A DNA stretch of 64,000 nucleotides, from the NCBI RefSeq assembly GCF_024158125.1, contig NZ_JAMZFT010000001.1, positions 1,116,001 through 1,180,000 of the forward strand. The letters are read 5' to 3'. Source of the DNA: Futiania mangrovi. Lineage in GTDB: Bacteria; Pseudomonadota; Alphaproteobacteria; Futianiales; Futianiaceae. Positions 38,990 through 48,200 of this stretch are shown here, piece by piece. How positions within the stretch are numbered: the first letter of the stretch is position 1; each line of letters begins with the position of its first letter. The notes under the pieces are model-generated. The model was not told the DNA's origin and did no database searches. It was given only the letters and a program-made list of their open reading frames with translations. The position numbers and the translations under genes were made by a program.

Positions 38990-40438
38990 TCAGGCGTGCA
39001 GCCGCACGTACTCGAAATCGCCGGGCTGGTTGTCGATGCCGACCTTCGGCGCGGCGATCCAGCCCGCGTACTGGCCGGGCTTGGACACCGGCGTCATCAG
39101 CGAGTGGATGAAGTCGCCGTCGGCCTTCGACGGCAGCCACTTGTCGCGGTTTGCGTCCCATTCGGCCTTGGTGATCACCTTGCCCTCGGGCGAGACGTGC
39201 ACGTTCGCGAAGGCGCCGATGTGGCGGTGGAACGCCTCGTGCGGCAGGGTCAGGCGGAAGTTGACGCCCGCCTTCTCGATGATCTTGTTCCAGCGCTCCA
39301 CGCCCTTGGCGGCGTCCTTCGCATAGTCGTCGCGCAGGCGCATGTTGAGCGCGGTGAGCGCCGGCTCCTCCACCAGCTTCACCTCGCCGTCCACCAGCTT
39401 GAGAACCGGATAGGTCGCGTTCAGCAGGCGGTGGTCGTCGTCGATCTTCGTCTCCTGGTAGCGGCCCTTGAGGCCAGCGTTGAAGGCGTTCGCGGCGTTC
39501 GTCGAAACCTCGGACCCGAAGAGGTCGAGCGACAGCGTGTAGTGCAGGTTCGCCTTCTTCTGGATCGTCGGCAGGTCGATGACACCCAGCGCGCGCACCC
39601 TCTCGATGTCGTAGGGGTCGGCGATACCCGCCTCGTTCATCGCCTCGCAAGTGCGCTGGATGGTGCGGCCCACGCCCGTCTCGCCCACGAACATGTGGTG
39701 GGCCTCCTCGGTCAGCATGAAGCGGCAGGTGCGCGACAGCGGGTCGAAGCCCGACTGCGCGAGGCTCTCCAGCTGCATCTTGCCGTCGCGGTCGGTGAAA
39801 TAGGTGAACATGAAGAAGGACAGCCAGTCCGGCGTCTCCTCGTTGAAGGCACCGAGCATGCGCGGCTTGTCCACGTCGCCGGAGCGGCGCTTGAGCAGTT
39901 CGTTCGCCTCCTCCCGGCCGTCCGAGCCGAAATACTTCTGCAGCAGATAGACCATGGCCCAGAGGTGGCGGCCCTCCTCCACGTTCACCTGGAAGAGGTT
40001 GCGCATGTCGTAGAGCGACGGCGCGGTCTTGCCGAGGTGGCGCTGCTGCTCGACCGAGGCGGGCTCCGTATCGCCCTGGATCACGATGAGGCGGCGCAGC
40101 ATGGCGCGGTACTCGCCCGGCACCTCCTGCCAGGCGGGCTCACCCAGATGCGCACCGAAGGGGATCTTGCGGTCCTGCTCCTGCGGGGCGAGCAGGATGC
40201 CCCAGCGGTACTCCGGCATGCGGACATAGTCGAACTTCGCCCAGCCCTTCGGATCGACGCCGACGGCGGTGCGCAGGTAGACGAGGCTCTCCTGGAAGCC
40301 TTCCGGCCCCATGTCCTTCCACCAGTCGAGGTAGCCGGGGTGCCAGCGCTCCAGCGCCTTCAGCACGCGGCGGTCTTCCGACAGGCCGACATTGTTGGGG
40401 ATCTGCGTGTCGTAGCTGACGTTCATCTGGTCGAACAT
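38990..40438 (-). CDS. boxB: Benzoyl-CoA 2,3-epoxidase subunit BoxB
   Basis: Diiron oxygenase that epoxidises benzoyl-CoA. 482 aa, the usual size. Likely iron ligands are Glu125 (GDTEP), Glu154/155 and His158 (VEEGRHLW) and Glu244/245 and His247/248 (LTEEAHHMF). It needs BoxA for electrons. ATG 40438 (MFDQMNVSYDTQIPNNVGL) is the normal start. The gene lies 37 nt downstream of boxC. Key residues are all in place, so the enzyme should be active. Confidence 0.97.
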   Translation of the reverse strand: MFDQMNVSYDTQIPNNVGLSEDRRVLKALERWHPGYLDWWKDMGPEGFQESLVYLRTAVGVDPKGWAKFDYVRMPEYRWGILLAPQEQDRKIPFGAHLGEPAWQEVPGEYRAMLRRLIVIQGDTEPASVEQQRHLGKTAPSLYDMRNLFQVNVEEGRHLWAMVYLLQKYFGSDGREEANELLKRRSGDVDKPRMLGAFNEETPDWLSFFMFTYFTDRDGKMQLESLAQSGFDPLSRTCRFMLTEEAHHMFVGETGVGRTIQRTCEAMNEAGIADPYDIERVRALGVIDLPTIQKKANLHYTLSLDLFGSEVSTNAANAFNAGLKGRYQETKIDDDHRLLNATYPVLKLVDGEVKLVEEPALTALNMRLRDDYAKDAAKGVERWNKIIEKAGVNFRLTLPHEAFHRHIGAFANVHVSPEGKVITKAEWDANRDKWLPSKADGDFIHSLMTPVSKPGQYAGWIAAPKVGIDNQPGDFEYVRLHA

Positions 40439-40475
40439 GGGCGTGCTCCCTTGAGGCGTATTTCGGACGGGCGCG

Positions 40476-42128
40476 TCAGACGCGCTCCATGTTGAAGGCG
40501 GCTTTCCGGCCGGTGCCGTAGCGCTTGAGCGCACCCTCGGCGCCGACCGCGTTGGGGCGCTGGAAGATCCAGTTCTGCCAGGCGGTCAGGCGCCCGAAGA
40601 TCTTGGTCTCCATCGTCTCGGGCCCGGCGAAGCGGACGTTGGCTTCGAGGCCGACGAGCGCGTCGGGGGAGAAGCTCGCCCGCTCCTCCAGGAAGATGCG
40701 CACCTCGTCCTCCCAGTCGATGTCGTCATAGGCTGCGGTGACGAGGCCAAGCTCTTCGGCCGCCTCCGCGTCAAGCTCCTCACCCTGCCGCTCCTTCGCG
40801 GCGGCGACCGTTTCGGGTTCGCCCAGGAAGCGGGTTTCGAGGCGGGAAAGGCCGTTCGACATCTTGTGCCGGCCGAAGTTCGCGGCACTCAGCATCATCA
40901 GCGCCTCGGGCCGGTTGTCACCCTCGAACGCGCCGAGCGCCATGTAGGCGCGGTCGGAGGCAAACGCGAGTTCGGCAAGTGTGCCCGCGAAACAGCTTCC
41001 CGGCTCGATCAGTGCGACGAGCGAGCGCGACGTCATGTCCACCCGCTTCAGCACGCGCGACCAGTTCAGCAGGATCTCGCGCGCGAGCCAATGGTCCGCG
41101 TTCGCCTCCAGGAAGGCGTCGTGGGCGAGCAGCTTCGCCGCATCCCCCTCGGTATGGAAGGCGATGACGCCGATCTCCGGCTCGTTGAAGCGGAGGTACA
41201 GCAGCGCGTCGTCAAGTTCCCGCGCCGCGCGCAGCGGCCAGAACGCATCGCCCTCCCCTTGCATCGCGGCGGCATCGGCGGGCGCGTCCGTGTCGGGGCC
41301 GGTGACGGTGAGGTTCGCAACCCGCCCCTCCCGGTCGATCTCCACCCGCACGGTCGAATAGCGGATCGTGTCGCCCGCGATCTCCCGCGCGAGGGGGCCC
41401 AGCGTGATCCCTTCCGCGTCCGACGGGCGGTCGGAGGTGGCGGCGAGCGCGAGCGCACGTTCCCTTACCGCGTCCTCGAAACGGGAGTTGGGCACAACCG
41501 CGTCGACGAGGCGCCATTTCACCGCCCGCTCGCCCCGCACCCCCTCCTCCGTCGAGCAGAAGATATCGGCACGGTCGCGGCGCACCTTGCGCTTGTCGGT
41601 AACGCGCGTGACGCCGCCGGTGCCGGGCAGCACGGCCAGCAGCGGCACTTCCGGAAGCGAGACCGAGGAGGAGCCGTCGTCCGTCAGCACGATTTCGTCG
41701 CAGGCGATGGCAAGCTCGTATCCGCCGCCCGCGCACGCCCCGTTGACCGCGGCCAGGTACTTCTGGCCGGAGTTCTGGCTCGCATCCTCCATGGAGTTGC
41801 GCGTCTCGTTGGTGAACTTGCAGAAATTGACCTTGTGGGCGTGCGAGGCCCCGCCCAGCATCCGGATGTTCGCGCCTGCGCAGAAGACGCGGTCCTTGCC
41901 GGAGCGCAGCACGACCGTCTTGACCCCCGGATGCTCGAACCGCAGACGCTGGATGGCATCGTAAAGCTCGATATCCACGCCGAGGTCGTAGGAATTGAGC
42001 TTCAGTTCGTAGCCCTCGAACAGGCCGCCCTGTTCGTCCACGTCCATGACGAGGTTTGCGATCTCGCCATCCACCTCGACCCGCCAGTGGCGGTATTTCG
42101 ACGGATCGGTCTGGAAATCGATGCGCAT
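40476..42128 (-). CDS. boxC: 2,3-epoxybenzoyl-CoA dihydrolase (ring-opening) BoxC
   Basis: Crotonase-fold enzyme that hydrolyses the 2,3-epoxide of benzoyl-CoA, opening the ring and losing formate. 550 aa, typical for BoxC, which is about twice a normal crotonase. Blocks: VVLRSGKDRVFCAGANIRML, YLAAVNGACAGGGYELAIACDE (oxyanion hole) and LPEVPLLAVLPGTGGV. The C-terminal half is a second, diverged crotonase-like domain. It is the first gene of boxC-boxB-boxA. An operator-like motif and AT-rich promoter lie 70-145 nt upstream. Confidence 0.96.
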   Translation of the reverse strand: MRIDFQTDPSKYRHWRVEVDGEIANLVMDVDEQGGLFEGYELKLNSYDLGVDIELYDAIQRLRFEHPGVKTVVLRSGKDRVFCAGANIRMLGGASHAHKVNFCKFTNETRNSMEDASQNSGQKYLAAVNGACAGGGYELAIACDEIVLTDDGSSSVSLPEVPLLAVLPGTGGVTRVTDKRKVRRDRADIFCSTEEGVRGERAVKWRLVDAVVPNSRFEDAVRERALALAATSDRPSDAEGITLGPLAREIAGDTIRYSTVRVEIDREGRVANLTVTGPDTDAPADAAAMQGEGDAFWPLRAARELDDALLYLRFNEPEIGVIAFHTEGDAAKLLAHDAFLEANADHWLAREILLNWSRVLKRVDMTSRSLVALIEPGSCFAGTLAELAFASDRAYMALGAFEGDNRPEALMMLSAANFGRHKMSNGLSRLETRFLGEPETVAAAKERQGEELDAEAAEELGLVTAAYDDIDWEDEVRIFLEERASFSPDALVGLEANVRFAGPETMETKIFGRLTAWQNWIFQRPNAVGAEGALKRYGTGRKAAFNMERV

Positions 42129-42270
42129 GGCGCTGGCGTCCCTCCGCTGGCCCTCGCGAGCCGCGATGCGTGCGACTCGACCCTCTGTCCTTGATTGAGA
42201 ACGACTCTAACCGAGCGGGCGTGAAACGCAATGGATTTATGCGCTAAAACTCACATTAATACACATATAA

Positions 42271-42284
42271 AGCATTATTTTGCA
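42271..42284 (-). promoter_or_regulatory. Candidate BoxR operator upstream of boxC
   Basis: On the minus strand TGCAAAATAATGCT, matching at 11 of 14 positions the element in front of the livK promoter. TGC triplets repeat at a 10-bp interval and a further ATAATGC lies one turn upstream. TGCA direct repeats are the reported operators of BzdR, the relative of BoxR. It overlaps the stop codon of the DUF309 gene and lies 143 nt before boxC. Confidence 0.6.
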
Positions 42285-42739
42285 TTATTCGTGATCAGAA
42301 GCGCTCGATACGCGGCATCGGAGACACCCATGCAGGGCGCTGACGGTTCGCCCTCGGGCCACACCTCCGACCCGTGACGCCCGGCGATGGCCATCAGACG
42401 CTCATGCGCCCGTGCCGATCCCATCCGCGCCTTCAGCCGCGCGTTCGCCACCTGGATGAGGCCGGCGAGCAGGGAGCGCTCCCGCGAATTGGGTTCCGCG
42501 CGCATCCAGACGGCTTCCCAGACCTCGTGCGCCTCCCAATGAAGGCCCGCGTCGAACAGCGCCCAGCCATAGCGGTAGGCCGCGTTCTCCCGCCACGCGA
42601 CGTCGCGCGTCCGGGCGGGCGCGAGGGCCTTGGCGGCGTCGAGCGGCGCGGGATCGGGCACGCTTCCCGAACCCGGCAGGTGCGCGCGGGCGGGCAGCGG
42701 CAGCCCGCAGGCGTCGGCAAGCGCCTCCTCCCCGCTCAG
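42275..42739 (-). CDS. DUF309 family protein within the box operon
   Basis: Up to 154 aa. The DUF309 signature FDAGLHWEAHEVWEAVW and LIQVANARLKARMG is clear; function unknown, probably an all-helical metal or nucleotide binder. The family-like N-terminus (LPLPARAHLPG) begins before any ATG, GTG or TTG. The only start with a ribosome binding site (GGAGGG, 6 nt upstream) is a CTG at 42739 that overlaps the boxD stop as CTGA. The first conventional start is GTG 42661, giving 128 aa. It sits between boxD and boxC. Confidence 0.78.
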   Translation of the reverse strand: MSGEEALADACGLPLPARAHLPGSGSVPDPAPLDAAKALAPARTRDVAWRENAAYRYGWALFDAGLHWEAHEVWEAVWMRAEPNSRERSLLAGLIQVANARLKARMGSARAHERLMAIAGRHGSEVWPEGEPSAPCMGVSDAAYRALLITNNAK

Positions 42740-44304
42740 ACCGTACCCTCCGCCGCCATGCTGCGCAGCCGCTCCAGGATGACCGGGGAGCCCTGCACCG
42801 CCGTGCGCTGCATGTAGAAGCCGAGCCCGCGCAGACCGCCCAGCTCCTGCCCGTTTCCGGCGCGGCCCGGCCCGCCGTGGACGCACTGGGGCATGACGAT
42901 CGCGTGGCCGGTGTGCGCCTTGCCGACGCTCTCGTCCACGATCAGCACCCGGCCGTGATAGGGCGCGATGTCGCCCGCGACGCCCGCCGCGAACTCCACA
43001 TCGTTCGTGAACACGCTGGCCACCAGCGAGCCGCCGCCGCGCGCCGCGAGTGCCGCGGCGTCCGCCTGCGCCTCATAGGGCATGACCGTCAGGACGGGGC
43101 CGAACACCTCCATCTCGTGAATGAAACGGGCCTGGTCGGGATGCTCGCACACGAGCAGCGTGGCCGCGACGAACGCGCCCCGCTCCCGGTCGCCGCCTGC
43201 CAGGCGATCCGGCACGCCGCCGCCGCGGATGACGCGCGCCTCCTCCGTCAGCCGGGAAAGCCCGTGCAGCGCAGCATGCTGCTGGCGGGCGTTGACGAGG
43301 GGGCCTAGGCTCACCCCCTCCTCTGCCGGGTCGCCCACGGCGATCTGGTCGATGCGCGCGGCGAGCGCATCGCGCACCGCGTCGAGCAGGGGTGCGGGCA
43401 CGAACACGCGCCGGATATTGGTACAAAGCTGCCCGGCCTTGACCGAGAGCGCCTTGTCCGCCTCCTGCACCAGCAGGTCGAAGACGGCCGTGCCGGGCCG
43501 CGCGTCGGGGCCGAGGATCGTGGCGTTGACGCTGTCGGCCTCGATATTGATGCGCGGGGCCGCCGCCAGCACGTTGGGGTGCGCGCGCAGCCGTGCCGCC
43601 GTGCCGGACGACCCGGTGAAGGCCAGGTGGTCGAAGGGCTGGAGCGCGTCGAGCAACTCTTCCCCCGCACCGCAGACGAGCGAGAGCGCGCCCTGCGGAA
43701 GGATCCCCGCCTCCACCACGTCGCGCACCATCTGGTGCGACAGCCAGGCCGTTGCGCTTGCGGGTTTGGCGACCGCGCCGACGCCGGAGAGGAGTGCCAC
43801 CGCCACCTTCTCCCACAGGCCCCAGGCCGGGAAGTTGAAGGCGTTGATGTGCAGCGCAGCGCCCGTCCGCGAGGTCAGGATGTGGCCCGCTCCGAAGCCG
43901 CCGTCGCGCGAGAGCGCCTCGTGCCCCGGCTCCATGATGAGGCGCACGTCGCCCAGCGACTTGCCGATGCGGGCATAGACCTTCAGCGTCCCGATCGCGC
44001 CATCAATGTCGATGGCCGCATCGACGCCGGTGTTGCCGGAGTTGAGGCGCGCAATCTCCGCGTATTCGGCGCGGTTGGCGCTCAGCACCTCGGCAATCTG
44101 GCGCAGCAGGTCGCCCCGCTGCGCGAAGGTCAGGGCGCGCAGGGCAGGCCCGCCCACGTCGCGTGCATGGGCGAGGGCCGCGTGCGGGTCGATCCCGGTT
44201 GCGTCCACCTGCCCCAGCACGTCGCCGTTCGTCGGGTTCATCAGGTCGCGGCCAACCCCGCGCCCCTTGACCCAGCGCCCCCCGACATAGCTTTCGAGCT
44301 TCAT
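42736..44304 (-). CDS. boxD: 3,4-dehydroadipyl-CoA semialdehyde dehydrogenase BoxD
   Basis: NADP-dependent aldehyde dehydrogenase that oxidises the ring-opened product of BoxC. 522 aa. It resembles the aldehyde dehydrogenase half of PaaZ: KPASATAWLSHQMV, FTGSSGTA, Glu255 (NIEADSVN) and nucleophile Cys294 (GQLCTNIRR), ending in the family motif HGGPGRAGNGQELGGLRGL. Position among box genes supports BoxD rather than a phenylacetate enzyme, and the hydratase domain of PaaZ is absent. Its ATG overlaps the stop of the hydrolase gene. Confidence 0.93.
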   Translation of the reverse strand: MKLESYVGGRWVKGRGVGRDLMNPTNGDVLGQVDATGIDPHAALAHARDVGGPALRALTFAQRGDLLRQIAEVLSANRAEYAEIARLNSGNTGVDAAIDIDGAIGTLKVYARIGKSLGDVRLIMEPGHEALSRDGGFGAGHILTSRTGAALHINAFNFPAWGLWEKVAVALLSGVGAVAKPASATAWLSHQMVRDVVEAGILPQGALSLVCGAGEELLDALQPFDHLAFTGSSGTAARLRAHPNVLAAAPRINIEADSVNATILGPDARPGTAVFDLLVQEADKALSVKAGQLCTNIRRVFVPAPLLDAVRDALAARIDQIAVGDPAEEGVSLGPLVNARQQHAALHGLSRLTEEARVIRGGGVPDRLAGGDRERGAFVAATLLVCEHPDQARFIHEMEVFGPVLTVMPYEAQADAAALAARGGGSLVASVFTNDVEFAAGVAGDIAPYHGRVLIVDESVGKAHTGHAIVMPQCVHGGPGRAGNGQELGGLRGLGFYMQRTAVQGSPVILERLRSMAAEGTV

Positions 44305-45137
44305 CCCTGTCCCCTCCTGGCGGTGTTCATGGGCGCGGCACGGGGCTGCAGCACGCGCGCCACGAACCGCGCGGTTTCGGCAAGCGTGCGCTCAGGGCGC
44401 TCCTTGAAGGGCGCGTGGCCGCAAGCCGGCAGCATCACGGTCTCGACCGGGCTGCCCGATTGCCGCGCGATGGCGTCGACCTGCGCGCACGTGCCGTACT
44501 GGTCGTCCTCACCCTGCAGGACGAGGACAGGCACGCGGATGTTCCCGAGATAGCCCTCGATGTTCCAGTCCCGGAAGCCCGGGTCGAGCCAGGCGCCGTT
44601 CCAGCCGCGAAACGCGCAATCGACATTGGCCCCGTGATACTTCGCGAGCTTTTCCCGCAGATCCGTCGTCTCGAAGGCGGCCCGCGCTGCCGCGATGGAG
44701 GCGAGCCCCATCTCCTCGGTGAAGACGTGCGGCGCCATGAGCACGAGGCCCTTCACGCGGGCATCCGCGTGTGCGCCCGCGTGCACGATCGCGATGGACG
44801 CCCCGTCCGAATGGCCGACGAGGACAACCTCGTCCGCGCCGATGGCGTCCAGCACCTTGGGCAGCACGTCCTCGCCTTCCTCGTGCATGTAGGTGAGCGG
44901 GCGCGGCAGATCGCACGGATCAGAGCGGCCGTATCCCGCGCGCGAATACGCCACGACGGCACAACCCGTCGCCTCCGCCAGCCGCTCGGGGAAGTCGCGC
45001 CACATGGCGACGCAGCCCAGCCCCTCGTGCAGCAGGAGGAGCGTCGGCGCATCCCCCGGCGGCGGCCCGGCCCGCCGGTATTCGAGGGCCCTGCCCCCCG
45101 CCCGGATCGTGCCCGCCTCGGCCAGCGCCCGCGCCAT
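44301..45137 (-). CDS. Alpha/beta hydrolase of the box cluster
   Basis: 278 aa from ATG 45137. Alpha/beta-hydrolase core: LLLHEGLGCVAMW near the N-terminus (oxyanion hole), nucleophile Ser in VGHSDGAS (about residue 120), Asp in LQGEDDQYG and His in CGHAPFKE. Its position between benzoate-CoA ligase (5 nt) and boxD (4-nt overlap) argues for a role in benzoate degradation, perhaps hydrolysis of a lactone, ester or dead-end CoA thioester. No direct evidence of substrate. Confidence 0.85.
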   Translation of the reverse strand: MARALAEAGTIRAGGRALEYRRAGPPPGDAPTLLLLHEGLGCVAMWRDFPERLAEATGCAVVAYSRAGYGRSDPCDLPRPLTYMHEEGEDVLPKVLDAIGADEVVLVGHSDGASIAIVHAGAHADARVKGLVLMAPHVFTEEMGLASIAAARAAFETTDLREKLAKYHGANVDCAFRGWNGAWLDPGFRDWNIEGYLGNIRVPVLVLQGEDDQYGTCAQVDAIARQSGSPVETVMLPACGHAPFKERPERTLAETARFVARVLQPRAAPMNTARRGQG

Positions 45138-45142
45138 GCCCC

Positions 45143-46678
45143 TCAATCCCGCAGCTTGAAGCGCTGGATCTTGCCAGTCGCGGTCTTCGGCAGCCCCTCC
45201 ACGAAGACGATCTCGCGCGGGTACTTCCACTTGCCGATGCCGGCCTTCACATGCTCCTTCAGCACGTCGTAGAGGCCGTCTTCCTCCACGCCCTCCTTCA
45301 GGACCACGAAGGCCTTGACCTTGGTCAGCCCCTCGGCGTCCTCGAAGGACACGCAAGCCGCCTCAAGCACGCTCTCGTGCGAGATCAGCGCGGATTCCAC
45401 CTCGAACGGCGAAACCCAGATGCCGCTCACCTTGAACATGTCGTCGGTGCGCCCGCAGTAGTGATAGCGCCCGTCCGCATCGCGCGTGTACTTGTCGCCC
45501 GTGCGGGTCCATTCGCCGATGAAGGTCTGGCGCGTCTTCTCCCGCTGGTTCCAGTAGCCGACGGGCTGGGTCGACCCGCGCACCAGCAGTTCGCCTACCT
45601 CTCCCTCGGCCACGTCCTTGCCGTGCTCGTCGACGAGGCGCAGGTCATAGCCCGGCACGCCCACGCCGGACGTCCCGTAGACCACGTCGCCCGGCGCGTT
45701 CGACAGGAAGATGTGCAGCATCTCGGTCGAGCCGACGCCGTCGAGAATGTCGACGCCGAAGCGGCGCTTCCACCGCTCCCCCACCTCCTTGGGCAGCGCC
45801 TCGCCAGCCGAGACGCACAGCCGAAGCCGGTTCGAGGCGATCTCCGGCCCCGCGCCGGCGTGCGCCAGCATCGCGGCATAGAGGGTCGGCACGCCGTAGA
45901 AGATCGTCGGATTGTGCTTCTTCAGGAGCGCATAGACGTCCGCCGGCGTCGGCCGCGCCGGCCACAACACCGCGGTGGCGCCGACCGACATGGGAAAGCT
46001 CATCCCGTTGCCGAGACCATAGGCGAAGAACAGCTTGGCTGCAGAAAAGACCACATCGTCGCGGCGGATGCCCATGACCGGCTGGGCATAGAGGCGGCAG
46101 GTCTCCATGAGGCTCGTGTGGACATGCTGCACGCCCTTCGGCATGCCCGTGGAGCCGGAGGAATAGAGCCAGAAGGCCACCTCGTCGGCGCAGGTGTCGG
46201 CGGGCGCGAAGCTGTCGGGCTGGCCCGCCAGTTCGGCGGCGAAGTCGCGATATCCGCCCGCATCGCCTCCGACCACGAACACATGCTCCAGGTGCGGCAT
46301 GTCCGCCAGCACCGGCGCGACGGTCGCAAGCAGCGGTGCGGAGACGAAGAGCGCGCGCGCCCGGCTGTCGGCGAGGATGTAGCGGTACTGCTCCGCCGCC
46401 AGCAGGGTATTGAGCGCGACCGGAACGATGCCCGCCCGGATCGCGCCCCAGAAGATCGCGGGGAAGTCGACCGTGTCGAGCACGATCATCGCCACCCGGT
46501 CCTCCTGCCGCAGTCCCGATCCCTGCAGCAGGTTCGCGACCTGGCAGGACGCACCCAGCAACGCACCATAGGTGACCGACCGCTCCGGATCGATGAAGGC
46601 GATCTTGTCGCCCAGCCCTTCTGCCACGTTGCGGTCGAGGAAATCCGTGGCGGCGTTATAGGCGCGCGGATAGCTCAT
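45143..46678 (-). CDS. bclA: Benzoate--CoA ligase
   Basis: Activates benzoate to benzoyl-CoA with ATP. 511 aa of the ANL superfamily. The phosphate loop is YSSGSTGMPKG (about 170), with VSAGEALPKE, DGVGSTEMLHIF and the C-terminal catalytic lysine in LPKTATGKIQRF. The aromatic-acid pocket residues FFAYGLGNGMSFP match benzoate-CoA ligase. It lies between the livF gene and the hydrolase. Related substrates such as hydroxy- or aminobenzoates are possible. Confidence 0.92.
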   Translation of the reverse strand: MSYPRAYNAATDFLDRNVAEGLGDKIAFIDPERSVTYGALLGASCQVANLLQGSGLRQEDRVAMIVLDTVDFPAIFWGAIRAGIVPVALNTLLAAEQYRYILADSRARALFVSAPLLATVAPVLADMPHLEHVFVVGGDAGGYRDFAAELAGQPDSFAPADTCADEVAFWLYSSGSTGMPKGVQHVHTSLMETCRLYAQPVMGIRRDDVVFSAAKLFFAYGLGNGMSFPMSVGATAVLWPARPTPADVYALLKKHNPTIFYGVPTLYAAMLAHAGAGPEIASNRLRLCVSAGEALPKEVGERWKRRFGVDILDGVGSTEMLHIFLSNAPGDVVYGTSGVGVPGYDLRLVDEHGKDVAEGEVGELLVRGSTQPVGYWNQREKTRQTFIGEWTRTGDKYTRDADGRYHYCGRTDDMFKVSGIWVSPFEVESALISHESVLEAACVSFEDAEGLTKVKAFVVLKEGVEEDGLYDVLKEHVKAGIGKWKYPREIVFVEGLPKTATGKIQRFKLRD

Positions 46679-46762
46679 CGCTCGAACACTCCTCCCAACC
46701 CTGCGGGCGGGTCCGGCGAAACGCCTGCCCCCCGTCCTTGTTCTTCGCCCCGGCCCGCGCCG

Positions 46763-47455
46763 TCAGACGCCCAGCCAGGTGTGCAGCACGCCCGGCTCCG
46801 CCTCGATCTCGGCGGGTGTTCCCGACCATTGCACCGCGCCCTTGCCGAGCACGTAGAGGTGGTCGGCAAGCTGGGTCGCAAACCGGAAGTTCTGCTCCAC
46901 CAGCAGCACGGTCATGCCGGCCTCCTTCACGAAGGCCAGCCGTTCGCGGATGTCGCGCACGACGATTGGGGCGAGCCCCTCCGTCGGCTCGTCGAGCAGC
47001 AGCACCTCCGGGTTCAGCAACAGCGCCCGCGCGATGGCGAGCATCTGCTGCTCGCCGCCCGACAGCTGCGCGCCGCCGTTGCGCCGGCGTTCCCGAAGGC
47101 GCGGGAACAGCTCGTACACCCGCTCAAGCGTCCACCGCCCCTCGCGCCGGCCGGCGACGAGGGTCAGGTTCTCCTCCACGCTCAGCGAGGGGAAGATGCC
47201 GCGCGTCTCCGGCATGTAGGAGAGGCCGAGGCGGGCGAGCCTGTGCGGCCGCGCGCCCGTGATGTCCTCGCCACGGAAGCGCACATGGCCGCGGCGCGGC
47301 GGCGTCAGGCCGATGATGGAGCGCAGCGTCGTCGTCTTGCCCGCGCCGTTGCGCCCCAGCAGCGCGACGACCTTGCCCTCCGGCACCGACAGGCTCACAC
47401 CGTGCAGGATGTGGCTCGGCCCGTAATAGGTGTGCAGGTTCTCGACCTCGAGCAT
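46763..47455 (-). CDS. livF: ABC transporter ATP-binding protein LivF-type
   Basis: 230 aa. Walker A GRNGAGKTTTLRS, signature SGGEQQMLAIARALL, Walker B LLLDEPTEGLAP; the sequence MLEVENLHTYYGPSHILHGV is a typical LivF start. One of two ATPases of the importer, with livG 4 nt upstream. It is the last transport gene before benzoate-CoA ligase, 84 nt away. Confidence 0.95.
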   Translation of the reverse strand: MLEVENLHTYYGPSHILHGVSLSVPEGKVVALLGRNGAGKTTTLRSIIGLTPPRRGHVRFRGEDITGARPHRLARLGLSYMPETRGIFPSLSVEENLTLVAGRREGRWTLERVYELFPRLRERRRNGGAQLSGGEQQMLAIARALLLNPEVLLLDEPTEGLAPIVVRDIRERLAFVKEAGMTVLLVEQNFRFATQLADHLYVLGKGAVQWSGTPAEIEAEPGVLHTWLGV

Positions 47456-47459
47456 GGTC

Positions 47460-48200
47460 TCAGGCCACCTCCCCGCCGAGATAGGTCTCCTGCACGACAG
47501 CGGACCCGCGCACCTCCTCCGGCGTGCCCTCCATCAGCACCTCGCCATAGTTCAGCACCGTGATGCGGTCGGCGTGGGCGAAGACGAGGTCCATGTCATG
47601 CTCGATCAGCAGCACGGCGAGATCGCGCGGCAGATCGTCGACGAGGCGCAGCATCCGCGCCGTCTCTTCCGGGCTCATGCCCGAGGTCGGCTCGTCGAGC
47701 AGCAGGATCTTCGGCTCCGCGACGAGGGCGAGGCCCACTTCGAGCTGGCGTTGCGCGCCGTAGGAAAGCGCGGACACCGTCCGGTCCAGCATGTCGGCGA
47801 GGCCCACCCGCTCGGCGGCGGCCGCGGCGCGGGCGTGCGCGTCCTTGCGCGCCGATAGCCGCGGCCAGAACTCCCACCCGTAACCGCGCGCCGCGATGTC
47901 GGCGAGCACCAGGTTCTCCCGCACCGTCTGGCGGGGGAAGAGGTTGTTCTTCTGGAAACTGCGGGCGAGGCCGAGACGCGCCCGCCCGTCCGGCGCGAGC
48001 CGTGTGACGTCCGTCTCCCCGATCAGGATGCGGCCCGCCGAGGGCTGAAGCTCTCCCGCGATCAGGTTGAAGAGGGTCGTCTTGCCCGCCCCGTTCGGCC
48101 CGATGATCGCGTGGCGCACGCCGATGGGCACATGGATGCTCACCCGCTTCGTCACTTCGAGCGCGCCGAAGGTCTTGACGAGGTTCTCAGCGCGCAGCAT
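47460..48200 (-). CDS. livG: ABC transporter ATP-binding protein LivG-type
   Basis: 246 aa. Walker A GPNGAGKTTLFN, the LivG-specific LARSFQKNNLFPRQTVREN, signature SYGAQRQLEVGLAL and Walker B LLLDEPTSGMSPEE. It starts 14 nt inside the end of livM and ends 4 nt before livF, so the cassette is translationally coupled. Confidence 0.95.
   Translation of the reverse strand: MLRAENLVKTFGALEVTKRVSIHVPIGVRHAIIGPNGAGKTTLFNLIAGELQPSAGRILIGETDVTRLAPDGRARLGLARSFQKNNLFPRQTVRENLVLADIAARGYGWEFWPRLSARKDAHARAAAAAERVGLADMLDRTVSALSYGAQRQLEVGLALVAEPKILLLDEPTSGMSPEETARMLRLVDDLPRDLAVLLIEHDMDLVFAHADRITVLNYGEVLMEGTPEEVRGSAVVQETYLGGEVA

Noticed and set aside
41940-42000. A second LexA-like site near boxC
   Set aside because: Only isolated GAAC half-sites occur; none has the 7-bp spacing.
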